Origin: Telluribacter roseus
GTDB taxonomy: Bacteria; Bacteroidota; Bacteroidia; Cytophagales; Spirosomataceae
Direction: 5' to 3'
Assembly: GCF_017355915.2 (NCBI RefSeq)
Contig: NZ_JAFEUV020000003.1
Span: forward strand, 504,858 to 568,857
DNA: 64,000 nucleotides
Part shown: one piece after another, positions 1 to 8,262 of the stretch
How the letters are laid out: the number at the start of each line of letters is the position of its first letter
Position numbering within the stretch: position 1 is the stretch's first letter
The notes under the pieces: generated by a model
Seen by the model: the letters and a program-made list of their open reading frames with translations, nothing else
The model's database searches: none
Told to the model about the DNA's origin: nothing
Translations under genes and position numbers: made by a program

Positions 1-2
1 TT

Positions 3-902
3 TACGATAAAGAGAAGGAGTCCTTAGAGAAAGTAGTAAATATTATTGAAGCTGATATTTTGTTCCCAACACCACATTTCGCAATCTCAAATGGTTTGAA
101 TAATGAAATTATAAAAGAACTAGATAGTGATTATGAAGAATATTCTAATGAAGAAGCTTTAGAAGCTGGTGTTCCTTATATTAAAAACTCTACATCATCA
201 ATAGTTTATCAATATTTCTTTGCAAATAATATAATTGAGAGAATTAAATCTGCAATTGTAGATGAAAATTCAATAACAATACAAAAGCTCAACACTATTG
301 AAAATAAAGGATGGGTTGAAAAATTTGAAAATATAAGTACTACAGTTGAAGATAGTATTTTTAACACTATAGCAAATAAAATATCTAGAAATGATGAGAA
401 TGAGGCATTGATTCCTGTAATGGAAGAATGTATCGCATTTTCAAGCAATAATGAAAAACTAAAGCACCAATATTCAAACTATGTAACAAGTTATTGTATT
501 TCTCAAGTTAATAACAATAAAATAGATAACTATAAAGCATTGACATTGATGAAAGGTGCTTATTTGCGTTCGCCAAATAATCCTAGAATTTGCAAGAACT
601 TTATAACTCTCATAAGGTATAACCTGTTGGATATACTTAATGATAGGACAAAGAAAACAATTGATATTTATAAATTACTAGATTGGGTAAAAAGCAATAT
701 TTCGTTGACATACAAACAAAATTGTAGTGAACTGAGCAATACCAGAAAAGAAATATTAAGTCAACTTAAAGCAAAAGGAGTGGATATTTCTTTGTTTGAA
801 GATAATGGTTTTGCTTCTACCCTTTCAGGACATTCTCTTAATTCTCAAGGTTTACAAATGAAGAAGGTTTTAACATATTTTAAAGAGTTGGGTAGTGTTT
901 AG
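3..902 (+). CDS. Hypothetical protein, 5' end cut by window edge
   Basis: The frame is open from the first bases of the window, so the visible 299 residues are the C-terminal part of a longer protein; the TTG at base 60 is not a convincing start. I do not recognise a family. The product is rich in Asn, Ile, Lys and Glu, with helical stretches that could be TPR-like, and has no obvious membrane segment. It lies 85 bases ahead of a J-domain-like gene and a GrpE-like gene on the same strand, so an Hsp70-related role is plausible. It could be the helical tail of an Hsp70-like ATPase or a separate client or adaptor. Base composition is clearly more AT-rich than the chromosome to the right, consistent with the integrated element it sits in. 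Confidence 0.6.
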   Translation, partial: YDKEKESLEKVVNIIEADILFPTPHFAISNGLNNEIIKELDSDYEEYSNEEALEAGVPYIKNSTSSIVYQYFFANNIIERIKSAIVDENSITIQKLNTIENKGWVEKFENISTTVEDSIFNTIANKISRNDENEALIPVMEECIAFSSNNEKLKHQYSNYVTSYCISQVNNNKIDNYKALTLMKGAYLRSPNNPRICKNFITLIRYNLLDILNDRTKKTIDIYKLLDWVKSNISLTYKQNCSELSNTRKEILSQLKAKGVDISLFEDNGFASTLSGHSLNSQGLQMKKVLTYFKELGSV

Positions 903-987
903 GAATCGACTAACTCAATCGATTGGTAAGATAATTGCTTCAGCCGTTAAATTTGGATGATGATGTGCCATTTTAAAAACTAAAGTA

Positions 988-1266
988 ATGAAAAATCCAT
1001 ATACAATATTAGGTATCAATCAAGACGCTGATAAAGCTGAAATAATGAGAGCTCAAATGTTTGCCATGAAAAAGAAAGAGTACCCCCTACAAGAAATTGC
1101 AGTTGCTGCAAAACAGCTTCTTGACCCTGCCAAAAGATTGGCTGCCGACTTTATGTTTCCGGCCAAGATAAAAGCTAGAAGAGTACAAATTATTCAAACT
1201 AATCTTGCCTATCAAGAGATAAAACCTAATGATTTGAATGAAAACGCATTTGAATCAATAAAATAA
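988..1266 (+). CDS. J-domain-like small protein lacking the HPD motif
   Basis: This 92-residue protein begins with NPYTILGINQDADKAEI, a typical J-domain helix I and turn, and continues with a basic helix II and a LLDPAKRLAADF segment resembling the end of a J domain. The HPD tripeptide that stimulates Hsp70 ATPase is absent; KKEYPLQ occupies that place. Similar HPD-less short proteins are, as far as I recall, found beside Hsp70-like genes in some bacteria. The stop is six bases before the next ATG, so it is almost certainly co-transcribed with the GrpE-like gene. Inferred role: a co-chaperone or Hsp70-binding adaptor that does not use the canonical HPD contact. Confidence 0.65.
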   Translation: MKNPYTILGINQDADKAEIMRAQMFAMKKKEYPLQEIAVAAKQLLDPAKRLAADFMFPAKIKARRVQIIQTNLAYQEIKPNDLNENAFESIK

Positions 1267-1272
1267 ATATTT

Positions 1273-1731
1273 ATGAAAGATGATATAGAATTACTTAAAA
1301 GTCAACTAAGTCGAATATTTGTCGAAAATCTTCAATCAAATAATTATTTAAAAAATGAGATTGAACATAAAGAAAACGAGAAGCGCGATTTACTAAAAGA
1401 AATGTCTCTGAACATTATTGACATCATTGATTCTTTCGAAAACATTGAGGAATGGATTGTTGAAAATGAGTATAACAAAATTGATGAGGTAAAAAGAACA
1501 ACAAGCAGATATAAAACAATTCACAAAAGGCTTTTGGGCCTTCTTCAATATCACGGAATCACTAAAATCGAATTTCCTGATAAAAGACTAATTGTAGGTT
1601 TTTGTGAAGTTGTAGAAACAGAAACAGACATGAATAGAAAAAATGATGAAATAATTTCAGTTATCAGAAATGGATATATCAGAGGAAAAGAGCTTATAAG
1701 GCCAGCACAAATAATTGTTGTAAAAAACTAA
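1273..1731 (+). CDS. GrpE-like nucleotide exchange factor
   Basis: This 152-residue protein has the GrpE layout: an N-terminal charged coiled coil (about residues 1-60), a short helical bundle, then a C-terminal beta domain with HGITKIEF and the family-typical ending in which GYIRGKELIRPAQIIV matches the usual GY-x-x-x-x-x-x-RPA-x-V-x-V pattern. GrpE proteins release ADP from Hsp70. It is shorter than housekeeping GrpE (about 180-200 residues) and sits in an AT-rich mobile region, so it is an accessory paralogue and I give no gene symbol. It follows the J-like gene by six bases, pointing to a dedicated Hsp70 system whose ATPase gene should lie left of the window. Confidence 0.8.
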   Translation: MKDDIELLKSQLSRIFVENLQSNNYLKNEIEHKENEKRDLLKEMSLNIIDIIDSFENIEEWIVENEYNKIDEVKRTTSRYKTIHKRLLGLLQYHGITKIEFPDKRLIVGFCEVVETETDMNRKNDEIISVIRNGYIRGKELIRPAQIIVVKN

Positions 1732-2006
1732 TGAAAGAAATATAAAATACTTTTTGCATTTCTACTATTTCTCTGTTTGGTAAATATGCCATACGGTTAC
1801 TACCATCTTGTAATGTTTGCAGGACTAAATGACTTTGCCATCTAAGCATATTATGCACACCAACATAGCAGACACACGTAAAATATTATTTATGTCGGAC
1901 TTGCTTTATTTCACAACCGATTTTTAAAAACGCACATGGCATTCAGATGTGGAACATTGTTGACGTAGTAGTTGGAATATTATTTGCTAACAGACAATTA
2001 CTTTAA
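1731..2006 (+). pseudogene. Decayed DUF6804-type small membrane protein gene
   Basis: No intact frame exists, but conceptual translation across frames gives a recognisable small membrane protein: NMPYGYYHLVMFAGLNDFAI, then NIIYVGLALFHNRF, and after another frame change MWNIVDVVVGILFANRQ. This matches the pattern I know for DUF6804 proteins (MPYGYY, IYVGLALLFQPF, WNIVDV). Damage seen: a frame change just after the ATG at 1731, stop codons in the middle of the reading frame, and a frameshift near base 1930. The ATG overlaps the stop of the GrpE-like gene, so the gene was once the next member of that operon. Confidence 0.6.
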
Positions 2007-2316
2007 CTTATATACTAGTTCATTTCAATAAGATGGAATCGAGCTCACAATGGACGAAGTGCTTACTGTGGAGTCCTTCTCTACGTCAATAATAGGCGAT
2101 ACTAATAAGAAGCATGTTTACAACCCTCCCTAAATTTTGCTAAAAATGTCCACATATTTAAAGACTGAATCATAAATAGGTTTCCGACTAAAAATATTTT
2201 ATCCTGTAATAACATGAAATTGATTATAGATAATATTGACGTAATTTCAAGGTTATATATCTAACTCATAGTTAAGCTACAATACTTGATATTATAATCG
2301 ATATATATTATTATAT
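2007..2316. other. AT-rich intergenic stretch, no gene seen
   Basis: This stretch lies between the DUF6804 remnant and the convergent integrase gene. All frames are broken by stops and I see no convincing hairpin terminator, RNA gene or repeat. The composition suggests degraded mobile-element DNA. Confidence 0.5.
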
Positions 2317-3564
2317 TTACCCTTTTATTGTACTCTGTAGTAGTTGTGATGCTTCTTTCTTTTTGTTATCCTCAAATGAACTTAAGTAATTTTCAGTAGT
2401 TTTTACATTGTCATGGCCTAAAGACTCTTTGATAAACTCTGTTGGATAACCTGCATTTTTTAATATTGTAGAAAAGGTATGTCTCGCAACAACTGTTGTG
2501 ACTTTTAGATATTCTATTCCTAAATCTTTACCAACTTCATTAAGCTTTTTATTGATTCTATTTGTAAATTCATTTATTCGAGCTTGTTTTGTTTTACTAG
2601 GCATGGACTCCTCAATGATGTTAAAAATTAAAGAATCCGCTGATGCAGGCTTTCTGCCCCAAATGTCTATAATCCTCTGAATTTCATCATTGATTGGTAC
2701 CTCTATTGTCTTTTCCTTCTTATTTGTATTTTTCGTCTTTTGTCTTACAAACCTAATATACCCTCCATGTATATTTTTGTACCTAAGTAAAGCTATATCC
2801 TTCATATTCATGCCGTTACAATTAAATGAGAATAGGAAGAAGTCAATAGCTCTGTGGGTGGTGCTCATCTCGACGTATCCGTAGCTACTTATCTTTCGTA
2901 TATCTTCGAGCTTAAGCGCTCTTTTCTTGTTTATAGATGTAGGGGGCTGAAACTTGTTTTTGCCAAAAGGGTATAGTTGACTATCAATCAAATCTTTGTC
3001 AATAAGTTCATTGAAGATAGCTCTGAGGTTTCTTGTATATATGCCTACTGTACTTGTCGAACGATGATTCATCCTCATCCATTCCTGGAATGATTTAAGA
3101 AAGTCGACCGTTACTTGTTGGAAGTGGAGTTTACCTCTGTTATCTGTGTACCCCTTTAACGCACTTAAGGTGAGTTGATAAGACTCTGCGGTCTTTAGTC
3201 TGTCCTCTTTCTCAAATTGCTCAATCTTAGCTTCAAGGGCTTTGAAGACATCCAATGGGTCTTTCTCTTTGCCAAAGCACCTTTCTTTGAACTCTTCCCT
3301 AGTATAGAAAGTCAAACTCTCCAGAATCTTACGGGCATTGATACATAAGGTATCAAGAATACGGCGCTTCGATTCGAAGAACAGGTCATTTCTAATGGTT
3401 TTACCGCTTTCGTAAGTTTTATATTCATTTACGCTAAAGCTAACTCCCGTTGAGAAAAGGTCCTGCTTACCCTTGAAGTAGATTTCAAGCTTTACTGGAT
3501 AGGTCTTATCCTTCTTTTGTCTCCTAGTATCAAGGTATACCTTTGCATTCGTTGTCCTTTGCAT
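2317..3564 (-). CDS. Tyrosine recombinase/integrase, Bacteroidota type
   Basis: This 415-residue integrase has an N-terminal arm-binding domain (about 1-100), a SAM-like core-binding domain (about 100-205) and a catalytic domain (about 215-400). The catalytic Tyr is in TTENYLSSF (Y393), with LGH at 382-384 and Arg361 in VVARHTFST. Two classical tetrad positions are changed: the first Arg aligns with Asn253 in CNGMNMKDI, and the His of H-x-x-R aligns with Val358. Similar NG-x-N and ARHS patterns occur in one common Bacteroidota integrase subfamily, so the change is probably ancestral rather than inactivating. The gene starts about 160 bases from the tRNA fragment at 3724-3769 and probably catalyses integration there. 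Confidence 0.9.
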   Translation of the reverse strand: MQRTTNAKVYLDTRRQKKDKTYPVKLEIYFKGKQDLFSTGVSFSVNEYKTYESGKTIRNDLFFESKRRILDTLCINARKILESLTFYTREEFKERCFGKEKDPLDVFKALEAKIEQFEKEDRLKTAESYQLTLSALKGYTDNRGKLHFQQVTVDFLKSFQEWMRMNHRSTSTVGIYTRNLRAIFNELIDKDLIDSQLYPFGKNKFQPPTSINKKRALKLEDIRKISSYGYVEMSTTHRAIDFFLFSFNCNGMNMKDIALLRYKNIHGGYIRFVRQKTKNTNKKEKTIEVPINDEIQRIIDIWGRKPASADSLIFNIIEESMPSKTKQARINEFTNRINKKLNEVGKDLGIEYLKVTTVVARHTFSTILKNAGYPTEFIKESLGHDNVKTTENYLSSFEDNKKKEASQLLQSTIKG

Positions 3565-3723
3565 AGCTTTATGTTATTTGCATATTATTTGCAATGCAAA
3601 TATGAGAATTATTGGCTAACCTTGTCAAGTTGTAGAGATAAAGAATGTGTATAAATCATTCATTTATAGATATATAAGGTACAAGTGTCATAAAGTGTCT
3701 TCTGTTGTCAACTCTATGGCACA

Positions 3724-3769
3724 CTGACTCATAATCAGGTGGTCCCAGGTTCGAGCCCTGGTGGGCCCA
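3724..3769 (+). other. Attachment site: 3' fragment of a CAU-anticodon tRNA
   Basis: The sequence folds as the anticodon arm, variable loop, T arm and 3' acceptor strand of a tRNA. The anticodon loop is CTCATAA (anticodon CAU, so Met or lysidine-modified Ile), the T arm is CCAGG-TTCGAGC-CCTGG and the acceptor strand TGGGCCC is followed by discriminator A. There is no GGGCCCA 5' acceptor strand or D arm upstream, and the base before CTGA breaks the expected stem pair. This is the footprint left when an element integrates into the 3' half of a tRNA gene; the intact copy should lie at the other end of the element, left of the window. Confidence 0.85.
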
Positions 3770-3780
3770 CGTTGAAAATC

Positions 3781-3819
3781 AAGCGCTTACATCTAGTACT
3801 AGATGTAAGCGCTTTTTTT
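3781..3819 (+). terminator. Perfect 17-bp palindromic terminator after the tRNA fragment
   Basis: A perfect 34-base palindrome with arms 3781-3797 and 3798-3814 is followed by a run of seven T. It is the original terminator of the tRNA gene whose 3' end lies just upstream. The A-rich bases on the other side are weaker, so it acts mainly on the plus strand. Confidence 0.85.
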
Positions 3820-3966
3820 ATTTGCACGTAGATTAGCATGCGTCATTTAGTTGTACGCTTACTATATTCTATAGTTGATAAAAATCATACACGAAAACGG
3901 GCAATCAGTTGGTTGAACTAAGACCTTACCATAAAGTAACCAGACAAGTTAATAATTCACCTACCA

Positions 3967-4275
3967 TCACCCAGGTAGTTGATTTGCCCTTTCCCACACG
4001 TCATTGTACAGTTCGGGATGTCGCTTAAACTGGGCGTGTACGTACGGACACAAGGGGATGACTTTCAGCGAGTGCTCACGGGCGTAGGCTACCATGGTCG
4101 TTAGTAGCTGGTGGGCTAGTCCTTTGCCTTCTGCTTTGGGGGATATTTCGGTATGGTATACAGTCAGGTACCTTGACGATATACCAATCACCATTTCGCC
4201 TAGAAGTTCTTCGCCATACTGAATGACGAATGCGCCGCGACGCTTGCCTGTAAGGGTGAGTTGTACCTCTTCCAT
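3967..4275 (-). CDS. Short GNAT-family N-acetyltransferase (YjdJ type)
   Basis: This 102-residue protein matches the small GCN5-related family (PF14542 type): a central HTEISPKAEGKGLAHQLL block with the acetyl-CoA pyrophosphate-binding G-x-G/A pattern, then VIPLCPYVHAQFKRHPEL. These proteins acetylate unknown small amines or proteins in the cytoplasm. The start is one base past the stop of the upstream NADP-oxidoreductase gene, so the two are translated from one mRNA. Substrate cannot be inferred. Confidence 0.85.
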   Translation of the reverse strand: MEEVQLTLTGKRRGAFVIQYGEELLGEMVIGISSRYLTVYHTEISPKAEGKGLAHQLLTTMVAYAREHSLKVIPLCPYVHAQFKRHPELYNDVWERANQLPG

Positions 4276-4276
4276 G

Positions 4277-4873
4277 TTAGTTCTTTTTGATAAGATTCAG
4301 CGTGGCGAGTGGTCCACCGGGAAATGACTGCATTTTTCCTCCGAAGGGCAGGCCACCCAAGTCTATTCCGGCGAATCCTGTTTTGGTAAGAATATCTTGC
4401 AGTACGTGCTTGGCTTCGGTATCATTACCTGAATAGAAGATCACACGCTTGCCGCCAGCTTCACCAGGATCAGCCTGTAAAATGGCTACGGGCAGGGTAT
4501 TGAATGCCTTGACCAGTTTAGCGCCCGGCAACAGGTCGGCGACTACCTCACTGGAGGTTTTGCCGCCCAGATCCGCGGGCTTGAAGCCGGGCAGAATGGC
4601 GTTGGTCGGGTCAATGACAACACGACCAGCCAGAGAGGGCAGGGTACCTACTACTTCGGCCAACTTATTCCAAGGAACCGACAAAAACACTACGTTGGCT
4701 CCGGCGGCTTCCGCCGTAGTAACGGCACGGGTATTGCCACCTAGTTGCCGGGCAACAGCCTGTAAAGATTCGGGACCACGGCTGTTGCTAATGAATACTT
4801 CGTAACCTGCGCGGGCTACGTGACTGGCGAAGGCCTGGCCGATGCCGCCAGTACCAATGATACCTATTTTCAT
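4277..4873 (-). CDS. F420-dependent-type NADP oxidoreductase
   Basis: This 198-residue protein begins MKIGIIGTGGIGQAF, a Rossmann dinucleotide-binding loop, followed by SNSRGP, where an Arg after the second strand suggests NADP(H). The rest fits the NADPH-dependent F420 reductase-like family (PF03807), including NVVFLSVPW and VIDPTNAI. Bacteroidota do not make F420, so a related hydride transfer on another cofactor or substrate is likely. It sits between pirin and GNAT genes on the same strand, about 105 bases after pirin. Confidence 0.85.
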   Translation of the reverse strand: MKIGIIGTGGIGQAFASHVARAGYEVFISNSRGPESLQAVARQLGGNTRAVTTAEAAGANVVFLSVPWNKLAEVVGTLPSLAGRVVIDPTNAILPGFKPADLGGKTSSEVVADLLPGAKLVKAFNTLPVAILQADPGEAGGKRVIFYSGNDTEAKHVLQDILTKTGFAGIDLGGLPFGGKMQSFPGGPLATLNLIKKN

Positions 4874-4978
4874 GAGAATTGGATAGTAAGTGGTGTTAAT
4901 TATCTGTTAAGAGTTGTCTTTCTGTTTATGAGCCAGGACTAGCCGTACAAATTGCCTGTACGGCTGTTCCGGCTGCCA

Positions 4979-5884
4979 TCAGCGTGCAGCTACACCACTC
5001 GTTGATGATAGTTCTTTATACTCGATCTGGCCGTACTTGCCGTTGAAAAAGTCCTGGTAAGCCTGGGCGATTTCCTGTAAGTTGTTCATCACAAAGGGCC
5101 CCTGGGCTACGATGGGTTCGGTATAGGGCTCACCACCAAAGACGATGACATCAGTGGGAGAGATCGTCGTATTGCTCAGCGTAATAGTACCTTCCTCTTC
5201 TCCAAAGACAACTAACTCGCTCTTGCCGTGCTTACTTCCACTGACTACTACCTCATCGTTAGGAATAAAAACCGCATACTCCAGGCCCGCTATAGTATCC
5301 AGCGCAAAGGTAGACTTGGCCTGGAGCCGTACGTGGTAGATAAACTGCCGGCTGTACGCTGTGACGGGCGAAGTCACGTCGCCATAGGTACCAATGACCA
5401 CCCGAAGTACACCCGCCTCGTCGGGCAGCAGGATTTCAGGTATATCATGGGGCTGCAGAGCCAGGTAATCAGGCGCTTCGGCTTTATTTTTGGCCGGTAA
5501 GTTTATCCAGAACTGCAGAGCATGTAATACGCCTCCCTGTTTCTGAAACTCTGGACTCGGGTTTTCATCGTGAATGACTCCGTTTCCGGCTTTCATCCAT
5601 TGCGCACCACCCCCTTCCACGATTCCGTGATGGCCACTGCTGTCATAGTGCTCCATGGAGCCGCTAAACAGGTAGGTAAAGGTGGTAATACCGCGGTGCG
5701 GATGGGCAAATTCGCCCGAGGGAGCCTGCGGTATCTGGGGTTTCTGCTCGGAAGGGTACAGGTGGTCCAGGAATACAAAGGGACCTACGGCCTGTACATA
5801 CCGGTTGGGAAGTAAGCGGTTGACCAGCAGTTCGCCTACTCTTGAGTTTTTGCCGCTGTAACTGGCTGCGATTGACTTTTTCAT
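4979..5884 (-). CDS. Pirin family protein
   Basis: This 301-residue bicupin has the pirin metal site: HPHRG (H61, H63) and NGVIHDE (H105, E107), with the same spacing as the iron ligands of human pirin. Some bacterial pirins have quercetinase activity and others act as redox sensors; which applies here is unknown. An in-frame extension reaches 5992, but the ATG at 5884 starts MKKSIAASYSG at the usual pirin N-terminus, so I place the start there. It lies downstream of a Crp/Fnr gene and upstream of the oxidoreductase and GNAT genes, all on the minus strand. Confidence 0.9.
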   Translation of the reverse strand: MKKSIAASYSGKNSRVGELLVNRLLPNRYVQAVGPFVFLDHLYPSEQKPQIPQAPSGEFAHPHRGITTFTYLFSGSMEHYDSSGHHGIVEGGGAQWMKAGNGVIHDENPSPEFQKQGGVLHALQFWINLPAKNKAEAPDYLALQPHDIPEILLPDEAGVLRVVIGTYGDVTSPVTAYSRQFIYHVRLQAKSTFALDTIAGLEYAVFIPNDEVVVSGSKHGKSELVVFGEEEGTITLSNTTISPTDVIVFGGEPYTEPIVAQGPFVMNNLQEIAQAYQDFFNGKYGQIEYKELSSTSGVAAR

Positions 5885-6019
5885 GGTTGTATTGCTTTTA
5901 GGATGAATAGTTTGACATCGTTTTGACAATACAAAGGTCGCATGGGTGGGGTCCCTTATCCGTTGACGAATGACGGAAAAACTTCTTGACATTTGTCAAG
6001 GGAAAAGGCGCATGAACAC

Positions 6020-6619
6020 CTACTGCCGGAGTGACTTATGGCGCACCCGGCTCAGTGTCTCGGGCGATATGCCCAGGTACGAAGCGAGCATATGCTGCGG
6101 AAATCGCTGTAAAAACTCAGGATGTACCTGTTTCAACTCGGCGTAGCGCTCTTCGGCGGTATAGCCAATGGAAGCGTGCAGGCGTTTCTGGGTTGCGATG
6201 AAGTTCCGCTGATCCAGTTCCCGGACCATTTGGGCAATAGCCGGCACCGTGCTGATCAACCCCTGTAGCTGAGCATTGGTAATGAGCAACAGCTCCGCCT
6301 CTTCCAGTGCATCAATATTGTACCTAGATGGAGTGAGCATGATAAAGCTCTCCCGGTCGCCAATCCACCAGTTTTCTACCGCAAAGTGTACTATATGCTC
6401 CACTCCCTTATCATCCACACTATACTGCCGCAGGGCGCCTTTCAACACAAAAGCAAAGTACTTACACACCTCACCTTCCTGTAATAGGTACTGCTTTCGG
6501 CGGAGCTTCTTTGGTGTAAAAGCCTGGGAGATCAGAGCGAAGTCGGCCTCGGAGAGGGGAGAGGAGGTATAGTGTTCGATGTAGGTACGTAAAGCTTGCA
6601 TAGCCTGGCTACTTATCAA
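6020..6619 (-). CDS. Crp/Fnr family transcriptional regulator
   Basis: This 199-residue protein has an N-terminal cyclic-nucleotide-binding-type beta barrel (about 20-135; FVLKGALRQYSVDDKGVEHI) and a C-terminal helix-turn-helix (about 165-199; MLASYLGISPETLSRVRHK). No cysteine cluster for Fe-S oxygen sensing is visible. A second possible start is six codons in. It is divergent from the alcohol dehydrogenase gene across 165 bases that include a small inverted repeat (CTTAC, seven bases, GTAAG) at 6648-6664, a possible binding site. It probably controls this redox gene neighbourhood. Confidence 0.88.
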   Translation of the reverse strand: MISSQAMQALRTYIEHYTSSPLSEADFALISQAFTPKKLRRKQYLLQEGEVCKYFAFVLKGALRQYSVDDKGVEHIVHFAVENWWIGDRESFIMLTPSRYNIDALEEAELLLITNAQLQGLISTVPAIAQMVRELDQRNFIATQKRLHASIGYTAEERYAELKQVHPEFLQRFPQHMLASYLGISPETLSRVRHKSLRQ

Positions 6620-6784
6620 TCATTATGTTGGTCAAAGGTGCTAACAGCTTACTTGTGGGGTAAGTGCTTAATGCCCCGAATATACATCAAAGGCGGTACA
6701 ATGGTAAAGGTAAGATGATGTATGGTGCAGTAGGGAAGTGGCACGACCTTTTTGACCTTCTGGAACTAAAAAACAAAGAGTACT

Positions 6785-7735
6785 ATGGCAAGAGAAATGA
6801 GAGCGGCGAGTTTTAGTGAATTCGGCGGACGCGATAAGGTAACGGTAGGTACTATGGAGCTTCCCGAACTGAAAGAGGGGGAGGTACTGATCAGGGTAAA
6901 AGCAGCCGGGGTGAATCCGGTGGACGCGGTGATCCGGGAAGGGTACTATAAGGATATGATGCCGCATCTGATGCCGGTGATACCGGGCTGGGATGTGGCC
7001 GGTGTAGTGGAGGAGCGGGGCCACGCCGCCAGACGCTTCGAGGTAGGAGATGAAGTATATGCCTACGCCCGCCGACCCGAAGTAAAGTGGGGTACCTTCG
7101 CGGAGTACATTATAATACCCGAGAGCTATCTTGCCCTAAGACCTCGGAACCTCAGCTGGGAGGAAACGGCCGGTGTACCCCTGGCGGGACTGACCGCCTA
7201 CCAATCGTTGTACGATGCCGGTAACCTGCAGGAGGGACAGAGCGTACTGATCATTGGAGCTTCCGGTGGTGTGGGTACTTTTGGTATTCAACTGGCGAAG
7301 GCCCGGGGAGCCGAAGTAGTAGGAGTCGCCTCTGCCAGGAATCATGCTTATATGCGGGAGCTCGGTGCTGATCATACCATTGACTACAAAGATCAGCACA
7401 TAGGGGAGGCGACCAAGAGGATATATCCTGACGGTGTAGACCTGATCTTTGACTGTACCAGCGGCGAAAGTCTGCAGCAAAGCCTGATGGCCCTGAAGCC
7501 AGGAGGTACGCTGGTTTCTATTCTGAATCAGGGGAAGGATCTTGACCCGGGTATTAACTTCAGGTTTGTATTTGTAGAGCCCCATGCTACTCAACTGTAT
7601 GCCCTTCGGGAGCTGGCTGAAGCCGGAAAGCTCAGGGTGCACGTGAGCAAGACGTATTCGCTGGATGAGGCAGCCGAAGCCCTGGAGCAAATCCATACGC
7701 TACATACGACCGGTAAGATAGTGGTGGTACCCTGA
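6785..7735 (+). CDS. NADP-dependent zinc-free alcohol dehydrogenase / quinone oxidoreductase
   Basis: This 316-residue medium-chain dehydrogenase has a GroES-like N-terminal domain (about 5-125) with VKAAGVNPVDAVIREG and a Rossmann domain containing GASGGVGTFGIQLAKARG (about 157-174). The catalytic-zinc Cys and His and the structural-zinc cysteine cluster are missing, which places it with quinone oxidoreductases. It reduces quinones or enals with NADPH in the cytoplasm. It is divergent from the Crp/Fnr gene and may be its target. A hairpin terminator follows the stop. Confidence 0.9.
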   Translation: MAREMRAASFSEFGGRDKVTVGTMELPELKEGEVLIRVKAAGVNPVDAVIREGYYKDMMPHLMPVIPGWDVAGVVEERGHAARRFEVGDEVYAYARRPEVKWGTFAEYIIIPESYLALRPRNLSWEETAGVPLAGLTAYQSLYDAGNLQEGQSVLIIGASGGVGTFGIQLAKARGAEVVGVASARNHAYMRELGADHTIDYKDQHIGEATKRIYPDGVDLIFDCTSGESLQQSLMALKPGGTLVSILNQGKDLDPGINFRFVFVEPHATQLYALRELAEAGKLRVHVSKTYSLDEAAEALEQIHTLHTTGKIVVVP

Positions 7736-7770
7736 GGTACCTAATTCATATATTGAGAATAACATACAAG

Positions 7771-7789
7771 GCGGTTTCGACCGCTTTTT
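7771..7789 (+). terminator. Rho-independent terminator with UUCG tetraloop
   Basis: Stem GCGGT/ACCGC around a TTCG loop, followed by five T. It lies 35 bases after the alcohol dehydrogenase stop codon. Confidence 0.75.
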
Positions 7790-7930
7790 ATGTTGTACAT
7801 CACTTCTGAATTTGTTTTGCGGAGGCAGACTTCCGACAGGTATAATACAGTCTGCTTACTTTCATACTTACACAGATCCTGTGTTTTGTAGAGGTACTTT
7901 GAGTCTCTTGGTACGTCAGCCGGTTTAGGA

Positions 7931-8062
7931 CTAACTCAGGGTCTTGACGTAATAGTATTTCTTGATTAGATTCTCAAAGGGCTCGGCCGTCTGGATGACC
8001 TCTTTCTTGTCCAGCTTCGTTTTCTGTACGCTGTACTGGCGTGTCATTGTTATCGGATTCAT
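7931..8062 (-). CDS. 43-residue protein of unknown function, copy 1
   Basis: A 43-codon frame from ATG at 8062 encodes a basic protein with the blocks MNPIT, RQYSVQK, TAEPFE and KKYYYVKTLS. It aligns without gaps to the 43-residue frame at 8321-8452: 34 of 43 residues are identical, and 14 of those 34 use a different synonymous codon, which indicates selection on the protein. The first 11 bases upstream of the ATG (TTATAGC...) are shared too. I recognise no family. There is no signal peptide or membrane helix, so it is probably cytoplasmic. A 255-base frame on the other strand is a shadow. Confidence 0.75.
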   Translation of the reverse strand: MNPITMTRQYSVQKTKLDKKEVIQTAEPFENLIKKYYYVKTLS

Positions 8063-8262
8063 GGCTATAACAGTTTATAAGTTCAACCTCATTTACGATA
8101 ACATCACCACTCTAGTTGACAGGCTTCACAGATCTGTGTTCCTACTACATCCCATTGCAAATCAAATACCAGTACTTTACGAAATATCCTTCTGGCGGGC
8201 AGGGGTGAAAAGGTGACAGAATGAATGTCAACTTGACAATTTTGATGTGTACTTTTCAGATT

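Noticed and set aside
3661-3770. A complete tRNA gene
   Set aside because: The 5' acceptor strand and D arm are missing; only the 3' part is present.
7962-8216. Plus-strand frame of 84 residues
   Set aside because: It lies antisense to the first 43-residue gene, which has paralogue support, and shows no family resemblance.
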